Positions 51,347 through 59,858 of a DNA stretch of 64,000 nucleotides are shown here, one piece after another; positions within the stretch are counted from its first letter, which is position 1; each line of letters begins with the position of its first letter. The stretch is from Fibrivirga algicola. GTDB taxonomy: Bacteria; Bacteroidota; Bacteroidia; Cytophagales; Spirosomataceae. Under the pieces are notes generated by a model. The model was not told where the DNA came from. It worked only from the letters and a program-made list of their open reading frames with translations, and did not search any database. The position numbers and the translations under genes were made by a program. The stretch covers positions 221,465 through 285,464 of the forward strand of contig NZ_WAEL01000009.1 of the NCBI RefSeq assembly GCF_011742925.1, written 5' to 3'.

Positions 51347-51649
51347 TGCTGTGGTGTATTAGTGATGTAATACACTGCAATAGTAAAGAAGGAAATTGAT
51401 TTGTCAATCTTGGTTTAAGAAATTTTAGTAAAGTGGAAGGTTATTGTCGAACAGGCAGCTTCTTACCAGACTCAGCGCAGTCGATTAGCGGGCGCTGGCT
51501 ACAGGCCCCACCGCACCTACAGCACCTGGAGGGTGGTAGGTTGCCACCGCGTTTTTCGCGCATGACATCGCTCTTTTCCACGTCTTTGCAGGTGCTTCGT
51601 GCCTTTGCGGTAAAAAACTGCCATCTTGGCTTTCCAATCAGCGCCTTTC
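51347..51649. other. Divergent control region between ABC operon and MFS gene
   Basis: About 300 bases. Its left end holds the GntR-type inverted repeat listed separately. The rest contains no hairpin or promoter pair that I could recognise; several short open frames reading toward the MFS gene do not look like proteins. Confidence 0.5.
51354..51375. promoter_or_regulatory. YtrA/GntR-type operator in front of the ABC operon
   Basis: Perfect inverted repeat GTGTATTA (51354-51361), 6-base spacer GTGATG, TAATACAC (51368-51375), 8 bases upstream of the ATPase start codon. Counted from the outer half-sites it is GTGTA-n12-TACAC, very close to the AGTGTA-n13-TACACT operator known for Bacillus YtrA. 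The regulator gene is two genes downstream, giving a simple autoregulatory loop. Confidence 0.75.
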
Positions 51650-52888
51650 ATGAACTACCGCTCCCGCGTATTATCCTTCCTCTCTGTTCTCTCTATCATC
51701 ACCTACATCGACCGAACGGGTATTTCGCTGGTTGCGGCGGATATGAAGCGGGACCTGCACATCGAGAACGACGCCTGGGGGTGGGTGCTGAGCGCCTTTG
51801 CCTTAGCCTACGCAGCGTTCGAAATGCCTACGGGGGCAATGGGTGACCGGCTGGGACCACGTCGGGTGCTGACCCGTGTAGTGGGCTGGTGGTCGGCGTT
51901 TACAATCCTGACTGGCACCGCCACCAGTTGGTTATACCTCGTGGTGGTCCGGTTTCTGTTTGGCATGGGCGAGGCGGGCGCTTATCCCAACGCGTCGATT
52001 GTGGTGTCACGCTGGTTTCCACGTCAGGAAACGGGCCGGGCGCAGGCCTTCATCTGGGCGGCTGGTCGGGTGGGGGGCGTGCTGGCTCCCTGGATCGTGA
52101 TCCCGATTTCGACTATGTATGGCTGGCGTGCCGCTTTCTGGGCTATGGGATTGCTGGGACTGATCTGGGCGGTCTGCTGGTTTGTCTGGTTCCGCGACTT
52201 CCCGCACGAACAGCCCAACGTACCCGCCGACGAACGTACCCACATCGAAGGCAATCGCTGGTTCAAAATCAAATCGCACCATATTCCGTGGCGGGCCATT
52301 TTCCGGAGCACCAACATGTGGGCCATCATGTTGATGTTCCATTTCTACATGTACGGGGCGTATTTCTTTACCGGCTGGCTGCCAACGTACCTGAAAGAAG
52401 GGCGGCATTTCGATAAAACCCAGATGCAGTTATTTGCTACCCTGCCATTTGTGCTGGGCGCTATCGGCTGTTTCACCGGCGGTTTTGCCAGCGATTGGCT
52501 CGCCAAACGCTACGGCCTGAAAGTGGGTCGCCGGGCGGTGGGCATCGTCGGAATGGGCCTGTCGAGCGTCAGTATTTTCCTGTCGGCCAGCACGGCAGAC
52601 AACCAGACCGCGGCCATATTACTGGCCATGGGGATGGGCTTCAAAGACCTGACGTTACCCGTGTCGTTTGCCGTTTGCAACGACGTGGGGCGCAGCCAGT
52701 CGGGTGTGGTGTCGGGGGCGATGAACACCTTCGGGCAAATGGGGGCCGTATTCCTGGGCGTGCTGTTTGGCTATATCGTAAAGGCTACCGGCGATTTCAA
52801 CCAGCCCCTGTTCATGATTTCGGGGCTGTTGCTACTCAGCTGCCTGCTCTGGATGCGCATCGATCCTACCGAAGAGGTTGTGTTGTAG
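51650..52888 (+). CDS. MFS transporter of the anion:cation symporter (ACS) family
   Basis: A 412-residue permease with 12 transmembrane helices; start at the ATG at 51650 (MNYRSRVLSFLSVLSIITYIDRTGIS). Family traits: YIDRTGISLVAADMKRD in helix 1, MPTGAMGDRLGPRRVLT (loop 2-3 motif), FGMGEAGAYPNASIVVSRWFP in helix 4 and GRVGGVLAPWIV in helix 5; GFASDWLAKRYGLKVGRR is the second-half repeat. This is the group that imports hexuronates, galactonate, tartrate and phthalate. The substrate cannot be read from the sequence. No sugar-acid catabolic gene is close, and the ABC operon beside it is unrelated, so it seems monocistronic. Confidence 0.9.
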   Translation: MNYRSRVLSFLSVLSIITYIDRTGISLVAADMKRDLHIENDAWGWVLSAFALAYAAFEMPTGAMGDRLGPRRVLTRVVGWWSAFTILTGTATSWLYLVVVRFLFGMGEAGAYPNASIVVSRWFPRQETGRAQAFIWAAGRVGGVLAPWIVIPISTMYGWRAAFWAMGLLGLIWAVCWFVWFRDFPHEQPNVPADERTHIEGNRWFKIKSHHIPWRAIFRSTNMWAIMLMFHFYMYGAYFFTGWLPTYLKEGRHFDKTQMQLFATLPFVLGAIGCFTGGFASDWLAKRYGLKVGRRAVGIVGMGLSSVSIFLSASTADNQTAAILLAMGMGFKDLTLPVSFAVCNDVGRSQSGVVSGAMNTFGQMGAVFLGVLFGYIVKATGDFNQPLFMISGLLLLSCLLWMRIDPTEEVVL

Positions 52889-52933
52889 CGCCAGGTCTGA
52901 GCCGAACTATGGCGGAGCATTCTCCGTCACAGG

Positions 52934-54409
52934 CTAGATGCCCTGTGTCGTACCGGCAACGTACCAGAGGTTGGCAATCGCTTTCTGGTATTTGGTGCGC
53001 AGTTCTTCCAGTTTCACACCTAGGTCGATGAGTTTACTCTCGCGGGAATTGACCAGAAAAAGGGAGCTTTCACCTAAAGTAAACCGCTGCTGTTCGGCCT
53101 GCACCAGCCGCCGCTGATTGGCCACCGTCTGTTGCTGCACCTGAATCTGCTGGTTCAGGGTCAGAATGTCATTGCGGGCAGCCAGTATGTCGTTCTGAAT
53201 GTCGCGAACAGTCTGTTGCCGTTCCAGCGTCAGCTGCTGGCCTTTCACCTGCACCTGCCGGAGCTTACCCCGCTCTTTGCGCAGAAAAAGCGGCATCACC
53301 AGATCCAGCCCGATTTTGTGGTTGGCGAGCCCGAACGCGTAGTAGCTGTTCCAGTCGTAGCCCTGGGCCAGGTTGGGTGTCTGGCTCAAGAGGTTGGCAC
53401 TTAAGTTTATCTGCGGCTGAATCAGAGCCCGGCGAAACCGTTCTTCCAACTGGTTCTGCCCGGTTTTGGCGTCCAGCTTCAACAGATCGGGATGCTGCTG
53501 CGTGGCTTGCGTGAGCAGGTTCTGTACCAACTCATCGCTGATTAACTCATTCGACGTCGCTTGCGGAACAACGTTAGCGGGAAGGTCAATTGGCTGGTTA
53601 TTCGGCCCCCATAAGAACACCGACAGCCGCAGCCGGGCGTTTTGAAGGTCTACTTCTGCCTGTTGCCGTTGAACCAATCGGTCCTGCACGGTAATCAGGG
53701 CTTCGGTAGTGTCGATGGTGGCTGCTTCACCGATAATAGCGCGCTGTCGGGTGCCCACAAAACGCACGTCAGCCAGTTGAAACCCTTCGTTGATCAGTTG
53801 GTATGACCGATAGGCGAGGTACCATTCCCAATACGCTTTGGCAGCATCATACACTGTTTTGTTGATCTGCTTCCGCCGGTCGGCCTCGGCCAGATTGATG
53901 CCCAACTGCGCCTGCCGGAGGGCCGTCCGGCGTCCGTCGATGAGCAGCGTCTGTCCCACCGGGACACTGACGCCCACAAGCACCAGGCCCGTAGGCGGCG
54001 TTCTTACTTCGGGGTTCACTCGCTCACCAACTGCCCGGTCGTAGCCAATTTTCAGGTCGATACCAGCGGGCATAATGGGTACCGACAGGCCAGACTGCCA
54101 CCGGTTATAATACAGATCGGCGCCAAATTCCTTGCGGTCGAGGTACGAAGTTATTTTCGGATCGAACGCGCCCCGTGCCTGCATGATTTCAGTGCGGGCT
54201 TCTTCCGAAAGTAAGGCCGCCTGCCGCACGATGGGGTGAAACTGTACAACGGCCCCAAAGAAATCGGCCGCCGTAAACACGGCCGTATCGGAAGGCGCGA
54301 TAGCTCGCTGGGCAAACAGACTACCCGGCAGCAGGCACAGCAGAACGCAGCTCATGACCAGTTGGCGCACCCGTGTCTGCGTTCCCGTAATGAAAGATAG
54401 TTTACTCAT
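52934..54409 (-). CDS. TolC family outer-membrane efflux protein
   Basis: A 491-residue outer-membrane channel, third component of the export operon. Signal peptide LVMSCVLLCLLPGSLFAQ. OEP-type repeats are visible in two halves: the first with DRRKQINKTVYDAAKAYWEWYLAY and DTTEALITVQDRLVQRQQAEVDLQNARL, the second with ERQQTVRDIQNDILAARNDILTLNQQIQVQQ and RLVQAEQQRFTLGESSLFLVNSRE, which is the classic TolC helical hairpin with its conserved SLFLVNSRE turn. It overlaps the HlyD gene by four bases (ATGA). Together they should form a channel from the inner membrane to the outside. Confidence 0.93.
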   Translation of the reverse strand: MSKLSFITGTQTRVRQLVMSCVLLCLLPGSLFAQRAIAPSDTAVFTAADFFGAVVQFHPIVRQAALLSEEARTEIMQARGAFDPKITSYLDRKEFGADLYYNRWQSGLSVPIMPAGIDLKIGYDRAVGERVNPEVRTPPTGLVLVGVSVPVGQTLLIDGRRTALRQAQLGINLAEADRRKQINKTVYDAAKAYWEWYLAYRSYQLINEGFQLADVRFVGTRQRAIIGEAATIDTTEALITVQDRLVQRQQAEVDLQNARLRLSVFLWGPNNQPIDLPANVVPQATSNELISDELVQNLLTQATQQHPDLLKLDAKTGQNQLEERFRRALIQPQINLSANLLSQTPNLAQGYDWNSYYAFGLANHKIGLDLVMPLFLRKERGKLRQVQVKGQQLTLERQQTVRDIQNDILAARNDILTLNQQIQVQQQTVANQRRLVQAEQQRFTLGESSLFLVNSRESKLIDLGVKLEELRTKYQKAIANLWYVAGTTQGI

Positions 54410-55767
54410 TTTTTCGCTCCTTCTTTATCAGACTGGGGTTCAGCTTTCAGACTTGGAGGGAAACCATTCAACTGCCGCCAGATTTCGTACCAGATTGGCA
54501 CATCGTCGAGCATGACCCAGCCGTATACGCCCGACCCCACGCGGAGTTGCTCAGGCCATTTGGCATCTTTGTCGGTTTGCTTTGGGCGCACCAGTAACCG
54601 GTATTTTCCGTTGGTACTGGCTACGGCATCGATTACCGCAACCTCGCCACCAAACGTACCCACGGCCACCGTAGGCCAGCCCGAAAACTGAATGGCAGGC
54701 CACCCGTCGAACTCCAGCCGCACGGTGCGGCCGCGCTGAATAAGGGGTACGTCGTTGGGCCGAACATACAGCTCAACGGCTACATCCGGGTTGTCGGGTT
54801 GCAGGGTCACGATCGACTCGCCTTCTTTAATGGTCTCGCCAATACCCGCCTTGAACGATTGTACCACGTACCCATCCTGCGGGGCACGAATAACATATAA
54901 CCCCTGCCGGACCTGCACGCTGCTGATCTTGTTGGTAATCTTTGATACTTCGCCCGCTGCTTCGGCCCGGTACGACACCGCCGAACTCCGGTCTGACTGG
55001 GCTTTAGCAACTTTCTCCTGAAAATCAGCCTGAATCGTATTGAGGTCAATGACGGAGTTAGTCAGTTCCTGACGTGAAACGTTCAGTTTTGCTTCCTGCG
55101 AAATAACCTTGGCGTAGTCCTCCTGTAATTTCAGGCGGCGGCTTTCCAGATCGGTCAGCGAGATCAGCCCATCTTTATAGATTTGCTCCGAGCGGGCCAG
55201 CCGATCGGCGGCAATGCGGTAGTTGGTCCGCTGCGCCACCAGGTCGGTGCTGTCGCTGACCACTTTGAACCGATTCTGCTTTACCTTGTTTCTGGCCGAC
55301 GCCATCTTGGCGGTCAGGCCGGCAGAGAGAGCGGTAATCTGCCCGTCGAGCGCCTGAATTTTGGCGTCGGTCGCTGCCATGCTGTTTTGCTTGGCACCCA
55401 ACTGCTCACGGAGCCGCAGGGGTAGGTTCGGGTCGAAATATTCGTCTTTAATCTCCGAGATAATCAGCAGCGTATCGCCCCGTTTTACCCGCTGTCCGTC
55501 CCGCACGTACCACTGTTCAATTCGGCCGGCAATGGCATTCTGAATCGTTTGTGGCCGGTCTTGCGGTGTCAGTGCCGTTACTTTGCCTTCGCCGTTGATG
55601 TTCTGCTGCCAGGGTAAAAAGAGCGACGCAAACAGGATAAAGAGAATGAAAAGCATCCACCGCCCCAGCGACCGCCCGGCTTGCAGATCAGGCAGCTTGC
55701 GAAGCGTTTGAAGGGGGAAGTTGTCGATAATACTGTCGTTTACACGACTATGCGAAAGATTAAGCAT
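54406..55767 (-). CDS. HlyD family periplasmic adaptor (membrane fusion protein)
   Basis: A 453-residue adaptor. A short cytosolic tail, one membrane helix (~37-53, RWMLFILFILFASLFLPW), then a lipoyl half (~75-105, AIAGRIEQWYVRDGQRVKRGDTLLII), a long coiled-coil hairpin (~110-275), the second lipoyl half (~305-330, IRAPQDGYVVQSFKAGIGETI) and a beta-barrel segment (~335-420). It has the layout of type I secretion and bacteriocin-export adaptors. It is located 98 bases past the ABC protein gene and is translationally coupled to TolC. Confidence 0.93.
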   Translation of the reverse strand: MLNLSHSRVNDSIIDNFPLQTLRKLPDLQAGRSLGRWMLFILFILFASLFLPWQQNINGEGKVTALTPQDRPQTIQNAIAGRIEQWYVRDGQRVKRGDTLLIISEIKDEYFDPNLPLRLREQLGAKQNSMAATDAKIQALDGQITALSAGLTAKMASARNKVKQNRFKVVSDSTDLVAQRTNYRIAADRLARSEQIYKDGLISLTDLESRRLKLQEDYAKVISQEAKLNVSRQELTNSVIDLNTIQADFQEKVAKAQSDRSSAVSYRAEAAGEVSKITNKISSVQVRQGLYVIRAPQDGYVVQSFKAGIGETIKEGESIVTLQPDNPDVAVELYVRPNDVPLIQRGRTVRLEFDGWPAIQFSGWPTVAVGTFGGEVAVIDAVASTNGKYRLLVRPKQTDKDAKWPEQLRVGSGVYGWVMLDDVPIWYEIWRQLNGFPPSLKAEPQSDKEGAKK

Positions 55768-55865
55768 TGTTGGTTAATAGTTATCAGGTATCGGTAAACT
55801 GGACGAACTAGTTCTGCTCAGGTACGTTGCCCAACAGGCAAGCCAGCGCAAAGCGAGTAGTACCG

Positions 55866-56873
55866 CTAACTTTTCATCGACATATGTTCGTCTACCAGGG
55901 GTAAGTCAGTTACCTGCCCAATTTTTTCGGCGGCAGTCATCAGGTCATATACTACGTCGATACCCATGATCAGTTTGTCTACTGAACTTGTGATCAAAAC
56001 GATAACCAGTTCGGCGGCTACAAACTGGCCCAGCGTCATTTCCCGGCCCACTACCAAGGTGGTACCCAAAATGAGTAGTCCGCCGGTGATGAGTGTCTTA
56101 AAGGCCACTGCGCTGAAATAGAAACGTTTCAATACCTTGAAATGATCGTTCCGGTAGGCAATATACTGGGCCACGTATTCATCGGTGTGGGTCATCAGGT
56201 CGCGGGTCTGGCCGCTTTGCCGTAGGGCAGGAAGTCGGCTGGCCATGTCTTCGAGCCAGGCCACTACTTTATACTTATACTTCGACTCGCTCAGGCTCGT
56301 TTTCAGTGCACTGCTGCCAAACAGGCCGATCAGACCACCCACCACCAACAGCGTAACCAGGCCAAAGACAATAAACACCGGGTGATAGAACGAGAGCAGG
56401 ATAATACCGAATAGAATCTGGACCACCGCCGCCGTCAGGTCGATCAGGAGTTTAGGCAGGCCTTTCTGGATGGTCAGCACATCGAAAAAGCGGTTCATCA
56501 ACTCGGGTGGGTACGATCCTTCCAGCGTTTCGGGCTGAATCCGGGGCAGGCGGTAGGTGAACTCAAACGCCGCCTTAACAAAGATGCGCTGCTGCAGCAC
56601 CTCAACCAGCACCTGCTGCCCAACCAGGATGAATCCGCTAATAACGACGCCAATAACGACCAGCCCGATCAGCACATATACCGAACTGAATACCATGCCG
56701 CCAGAGACCAGATTGAACACCGCCTGAATACCCAACGGCAGCGACAGGCTGATTAGTCCCGCCACAATGGCATAGAGATAAACGTACCCAATATCGCGCC
56801 GTTCGGTGTTGAGCAAGCGAATTAAACGTTGAAGCGGAGTGGGTGGAAGCACTGGGGGCTGCGACTGAACCAT
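55866..56873 (-). CDS. ABC exporter transmembrane protein lacking its nucleotide-binding domain
   Basis: A 335-residue protein that is clearly the membrane half of a fused ABC exporter: five or six helices and the conserved loops YAIVAGLISLSLPLGIQAVF, GSYPPELMNRFFDVLTIQKG, SESKYKYKVVAWLEDMASRL and GQFVAAELVIVLITSSVDKL. It ends AEKIGQVTDLPLVDEH plus five residues, exactly where relatives continue into Walker A and signature motifs (about 550 residues in Flavobacteriia). No Walker, signature or H-loop sequence follows; the next 98 bases are non-coding. Either the ATPase was lost or it is supplied by another gene. The operon (with HlyD and TolC) diverges from a TetR regulator. Confidence 0.88.
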   Translation of the reverse strand: MVQSQPPVLPPTPLQRLIRLLNTERRDIGYVYLYAIVAGLISLSLPLGIQAVFNLVSGGMVFSSVYVLIGLVVIGVVISGFILVGQQVLVEVLQQRIFVKAAFEFTYRLPRIQPETLEGSYPPELMNRFFDVLTIQKGLPKLLIDLTAAVVQILFGIILLSFYHPVFIVFGLVTLLVVGGLIGLFGSSALKTSLSESKYKYKVVAWLEDMASRLPALRQSGQTRDLMTHTDEYVAQYIAYRNDHFKVLKRFYFSAVAFKTLITGGLLILGTTLVVGREMTLGQFVAAELVIVLITSSVDKLIMGIDVVYDLMTAAEKIGQVTDLPLVDEHMSMKS

Positions 56874-56902
56874 AACTGATTTTAAGGCCTATTTAATTAG
56901 TT

Positions 56903-56957
56903 GATAGTAATGCTATCTATTGTGATAACGTAACTTTGAATAAAAAAAGTTTGTTAT
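56903..56957. promoter_or_regulatory. Candidate TetR operators and promoter between tetR and the ABC operon
   Basis: GATAG-n5-CTATC is a perfect palindrome at 56903-56917. A larger imperfect inverted repeat (ATAACGTAACTTT against AAAGTTTGTTAT) spans 56925-56957. A perfect plus-strand -7 box TAACTTTG lies at 56931-56938, facing tetR, though its nearest TTG is 27 bases upstream, too far for a standard pair. Palindromes inside a divergent promoter region suit a TetR dimer. Confidence 0.45.
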
Positions 56958-56999
56958 ACCTTTATCATTCTGTTTTTATTTACTCAGTAAAGCCAACGC

Positions 57000-57677
57000 A
57001 TGGAGTACACAGTTCAGGTACGTATGAATGATAAGCTGTTCCTTCGCGACCCGGAACAGTCGGAATTGGGTCGTCGCATTATTCGGCAGGGAATCGTACT
57101 TATCAACGAGATTGGCTTCGAGGAAACGACGTTCCGGAAGCTGGCCGACCGGATGGGCACGAAGGAAGCCAGCATCTACCGGTATTTCGAAAATAAGCAC
57201 CGCTTACTGGTTTACCTGGTTGCCTGGTACTGGCAGTGGCTGGACTTTCAGGTTCTTTTTGAAACCAACAACATAACTGACCCGCGTGAAAAACTGGAGC
57301 GCGTACTACGCGTACTGCTTCAAACCAATGTGTCTTCGCCCTCTTCGCCTGAGGACATGGACCTCAGTGCGCTCCACAATATCGTTATCTGTGAGGCTAG
57401 CAAAGCGTACCTGACCCGGCATGTGACCGAAGACAACCGGCAACAATTATTTAAGCCCTACAAGGACCTCACCGCCCGCATTGCCCGCCTTATACTGGAG
57501 TATCGTCCAGCTTATCCGTATGCCAGATCGCGGGCCAGCTCTATTATTGAAACGGCTCATTACCAGTCGTTTTTTATGCGTTATCTACCCTCGCTGACCG
57601 ATTTTAGTGATAACGGCAGCAACGATTCGCTCCTCGAATTTTTACGCCACCTCCTGTTCTCCTCGCTCGATAAGTGA
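57000..57677 (+). CDS. TetR/AcrR family transcriptional regulator
   Basis: A 225-residue repressor, divergent from the ABC-HlyD-TolC operon, so probably its local regulator. Helix-turn-helix at the N-terminus: RIIRQGIVLINEIGFEETTF, then RKLADRMGTKEASIYRYFENKHRLLVYL, which is the textbook TetR DNA-binding domain (~27-75). The C-terminal ligand domain (~80-225) is variable; a helical stretch with LLEFLRHLLFSSL closes it. The effector is unknown. Confidence 0.92.
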   Translation: MEYTVQVRMNDKLFLRDPEQSELGRRIIRQGIVLINEIGFEETTFRKLADRMGTKEASIYRYFENKHRLLVYLVAWYWQWLDFQVLFETNNITDPREKLERVLRVLLQTNVSSPSSPEDMDLSALHNIVICEASKAYLTRHVTEDNRQQLFKPYKDLTARIARLILEYRPAYPYARSRASSIIETAHYQSFFMRYLPSLTDFSDNGSNDSLLEFLRHLLFSSLDK

Positions 57678-57748
57678 GGAACAGGCGTTACGCTGGGTAA
57701 CAACCAGTCAACTGGCTGATAAACAGAGTAACGCGCCACCCCTACTAC

Positions 57749-58837
57749 TCAGTTCACCGTCAAGACGCTATATGCAGTTTGGTTGGGCTGTCGTTCCTTC
57801 GAACCAACGCGGGTACGTACCCGGTCATCGTCGTGGATCACCAGCAGCGTGTTGGCATCAATAAACGTCATGTCTTCGGCCTTGTGCGCAAACGTCAGTG
57901 GTTTGCCGTCACGGGTACGTACTAGCTTCAGTTCGCCATTGCGTTGCATTGCCCGTTCAGAAATGACCCACAAATAGGCCCCGATTTTATCGGGTTGTTC
58001 AAACGAGGTCATAAGCCAGAAGCAGCGTCGGCGGGCATCATATTCTAAGCTCGAAACGGCCAGCGGCTTGGGTAGGGCTGAATCTACGTCGCCAACGTCG
58101 AAGTTGCGGACCAGCTCGGGCGTACCCAGCGTGATCTGCTCCGCGCCATAGTTACCCACCTTTGCGCTATAGGGTGCCTTCAGGATGGTGATCCGGTAAT
58201 CGAATTTTTCGTAGCTCTCGCCTTGCTCACGGACCCCGAACCACAGATGGGTATCGGTAGCCGCCAGCCCTTCTATCTTAAAATAAGGCGAGCCGCCCAA
58301 TACGGTTTGAACAGCCTTCCGAAAGTCGAGCGAGGCAGTCGCGCCGGTACCAGCTCCCACTACCTGTACGTTTCCTTCCTGGCCGGGTTGCCAGGCCAGC
58401 AGCATATTATACCCGTCAAAGTCAGCCGATCCGGGTTTGATTCGGTCGAAGGCTGTGGTCAGGAATGTCCATTTCCGATTTGGGGTCTGGGCAAATTCCT
58501 CAAATTTATGCGCGGTTCGCAGCAGAGGGTGCTCCAGGTAGGTGGGTTTCGCCGTTGCCAGGCCGGGGCCGGTTGGGTTTTGATTCCGGATAAAGAAAAC
58601 CGACGAACGTGGCGCGGGCATGTCTTTATCATTAGCCAGGTAAATACGATCGCCCTGCGCTACAATGGCCGACGCCTCGCACCAGGTTTTACCTTCGGCC
58701 AGACCCGGTTCAAAACAGGTGATGAATCCTTCGGAAGTAAGGGTGGCTACAGGTTTAGATAGTGGCCGAATGCCTCGGCACTGTGTGAAAAGTAGGCAGG
58801 CTAAGGGAGCAACTGCCCAGATTGAAAACTTTCTCAT
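57749..58837 (-). CDS. Putative lipoprotein, phytase-like / SdiA-regulated-like beta-propeller
   Basis: A 362-residue exported protein. N-terminal hydrophobic stretch with Cys20 (LACLLFTQC), a non-standard lipobox, so lipid attachment is possible but not certain. The rest is beta-rich with propeller-like motifs: CEASAIVAQGDRIYLANDKD, DGYNMLLAWQPGQEG, YFKIEGLAATDTHLWFGVRE, AVSSLEYDARRRCFWLMTSF and KAEDMTFIDANTLLVIHDDD. The IEG/LEY/AEDM spacing is typical of esterase-like phytase or SdiA-regulated proteins. No catalytic set could be assigned. Convergent with the TetR gene; function unknown. Confidence 0.65.
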   Translation of the reverse strand: MRKFSIWAVAPLACLLFTQCRGIRPLSKPVATLTSEGFITCFEPGLAEGKTWCEASAIVAQGDRIYLANDKDMPAPRSSVFFIRNQNPTGPGLATAKPTYLEHPLLRTAHKFEEFAQTPNRKWTFLTTAFDRIKPGSADFDGYNMLLAWQPGQEGNVQVVGAGTGATASLDFRKAVQTVLGGSPYFKIEGLAATDTHLWFGVREQGESYEKFDYRITILKAPYSAKVGNYGAEQITLGTPELVRNFDVGDVDSALPKPLAVSSLEYDARRRCFWLMTSFEQPDKIGAYLWVISERAMQRNGELKLVRTRDGKPLTFAHKAEDMTFIDANTLLVIHDDDRVRTRVGSKERQPNQTAYSVLTVN

Positions 58838-59050
58838 AACAGCGCAAAGAACGCAAATTGGACGGAAAGCTTATTGATTTTACATCCAACGGAGTTACGT
58901 CCTACTCTGTCTGCGCACGGGCTAAAATGTAACCGTGTACTAAAAAAAGGAATCTATTGCACATTCTCTTTTTTCGTACAACGATTCAGTCAACGACTTG
59001 TACAGAATCAAGAACTTTGGTTAAATGATTGTTAATCAGCTGGTTTAGGC

Positions 59051-59082
59051 TTGCATTTAAATCAGTGCGTCGCCCACCTTTG
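59051..59082 (+). promoter_or_regulatory. Bacteroidota-type promoter of the two-module secreted protein gene
   Basis: A -33 TTG at 59051-59053 is followed after 21 bases by CACCTTTG at 59075-59082, one mismatch from the -7 consensus TAnnTTTG. Transcription would begin near 59089, giving a leader of about 33 bases to the ATG at 59122. Confidence 0.5.
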
Positions 59083-59121
59083 TCGAAGTAATTCGAAAAC
59101 AAAGACAACTGTACATCAACA

Positions 59122-59724
59122 ATGAAACAGATTCGTTTAACCATCGCAATGCTCGCAGTAGCATTCACACTGACCGCCGCAGGGAGTGCCGCGGCTCAGA
59201 CTTCAACAGTAGCTGGTCCGGTTAAAATAGCAAAATCGGCAACCAAGAAAGTGCGCATTCATACGCCTGTTGGCACTACGTTAGATATATCATTGATCGA
59301 CCAGGCGGGTACGTTACTGTATGCCGGTACGGTGAAGGCAAAAGACCTGCGGGGTACGTCGGTGAACCTGGCTAACCTGCCCGACGGTCGCTACTACCTG
59401 ACCGCTACGAACAACGATCTTTGGATGTCGCAGGGCCTGACCGTCCGTAACGACCAGGTTGTTATTGATGCTCAGAACGTGACCGAAGTGGTTCGTCCAG
59501 CGCTGGTTTCTTACGCAAAAAATAAGTACGAAGTAGCTATGCCCGGTGTGCAGTCATTGACCGTGGCCATCTACGACCGGATGAATGACCTGGTTTTCAC
59601 CAAGTCGTTCGGAAGCGACGGTGAGGTACACCGGTTCGACCTGAGCTCACTGCCAAGCGGCGACTATACGTTTGTGTATGGCCCCGAACAAAAGCAGTTT
59701 ACTGAGCGGGTAGCTATCAAATAA
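59122..59724 (+). CDS. Small secreted protein with two tandem beta-sandwich modules
   Basis: A 200-residue protein with a standard signal peptide (QIRLTIAMLAVAFTLTAAGSAAAQ). The mature part consists of two related units of about 70 residues (~43-117 and ~131-199), each built as K-x-x-V/E-x-x-x-P-G strand, D/DR-x-G/N turn, then D/N-L-x-x-L-P-D/S-G-R/D-Y and a closing strand; compare LANLPDGRYYLTATNNDLW with LSSLPSGDYTFVYGPEQKQF. That is the pattern of Por-secretion/DUF3244-like beta-sandwich modules, but no sorting function is evident since the protein has no other domain. It has its own promoter and a strong terminator, suggesting an abundant product. Function unknown. Confidence 0.75.
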   Translation: MKQIRLTIAMLAVAFTLTAAGSAAAQTSTVAGPVKIAKSATKKVRIHTPVGTTLDISLIDQAGTLLYAGTVKAKDLRGTSVNLANLPDGRYYLTATNNDLWMSQGLTVRNDQVVIDAQNVTEVVRPALVSYAKNKYEVAMPGVQSLTVAIYDRMNDLVFTKSFGSDGEVHRFDLSSLPSGDYTFVYGPEQKQFTERVAIK

Positions 59725-59746
59725 CACGTCAGGATTTAAGAGGCTG

Positions 59747-59791
59747 GACGTTAGATGCCGGAGGGTTCTCCAGCGTCTAACGTCTTTTTTT
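59747..59791 (+). terminator. Intrinsic terminator of the two-module secreted protein gene
   Basis: Arms GACGTTAGATGC (59747-59758) and GCGTCTAACGTC (59773-59784) pair with one G-T mismatch around a 14-base loop and are followed by a T7 run (59785-59791). This is a complete intrinsic terminator, 22 bases past the stop codon. Confidence 0.9.
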
Positions 59792-59806
59792 GTGTCCTGC
59801 CGCGGC

Positions 59807-59844
59807 CTTTAGTCCGTTTTTTCGCTGCCCAAAACGGACTAAAG
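59807..59844. terminator. Terminator of the DUF418 gene
   Basis: Perfect 14-bp stem CTTTAGTCCGTTTT (59807-59820) with its complement at 59831-59844, 10-base loop, extending imperfectly outward through CCGCGG/CCGTGG. Located 14 bases past the DUF418 stop codon on the minus strand; next to the plus-strand terminator at 59747, so the convergent pair is doubly insulated. Confidence 0.75.
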
Positions 59845-59858
59845 ACCGTGGGGTACGT

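Noticed and set aside
57000..57016. CAGGTACGT just after the tetR start codon as a regulatory site
   Set aside because: It is one of about 83 copies of the window-wide motif, so it has no special meaning at this position.
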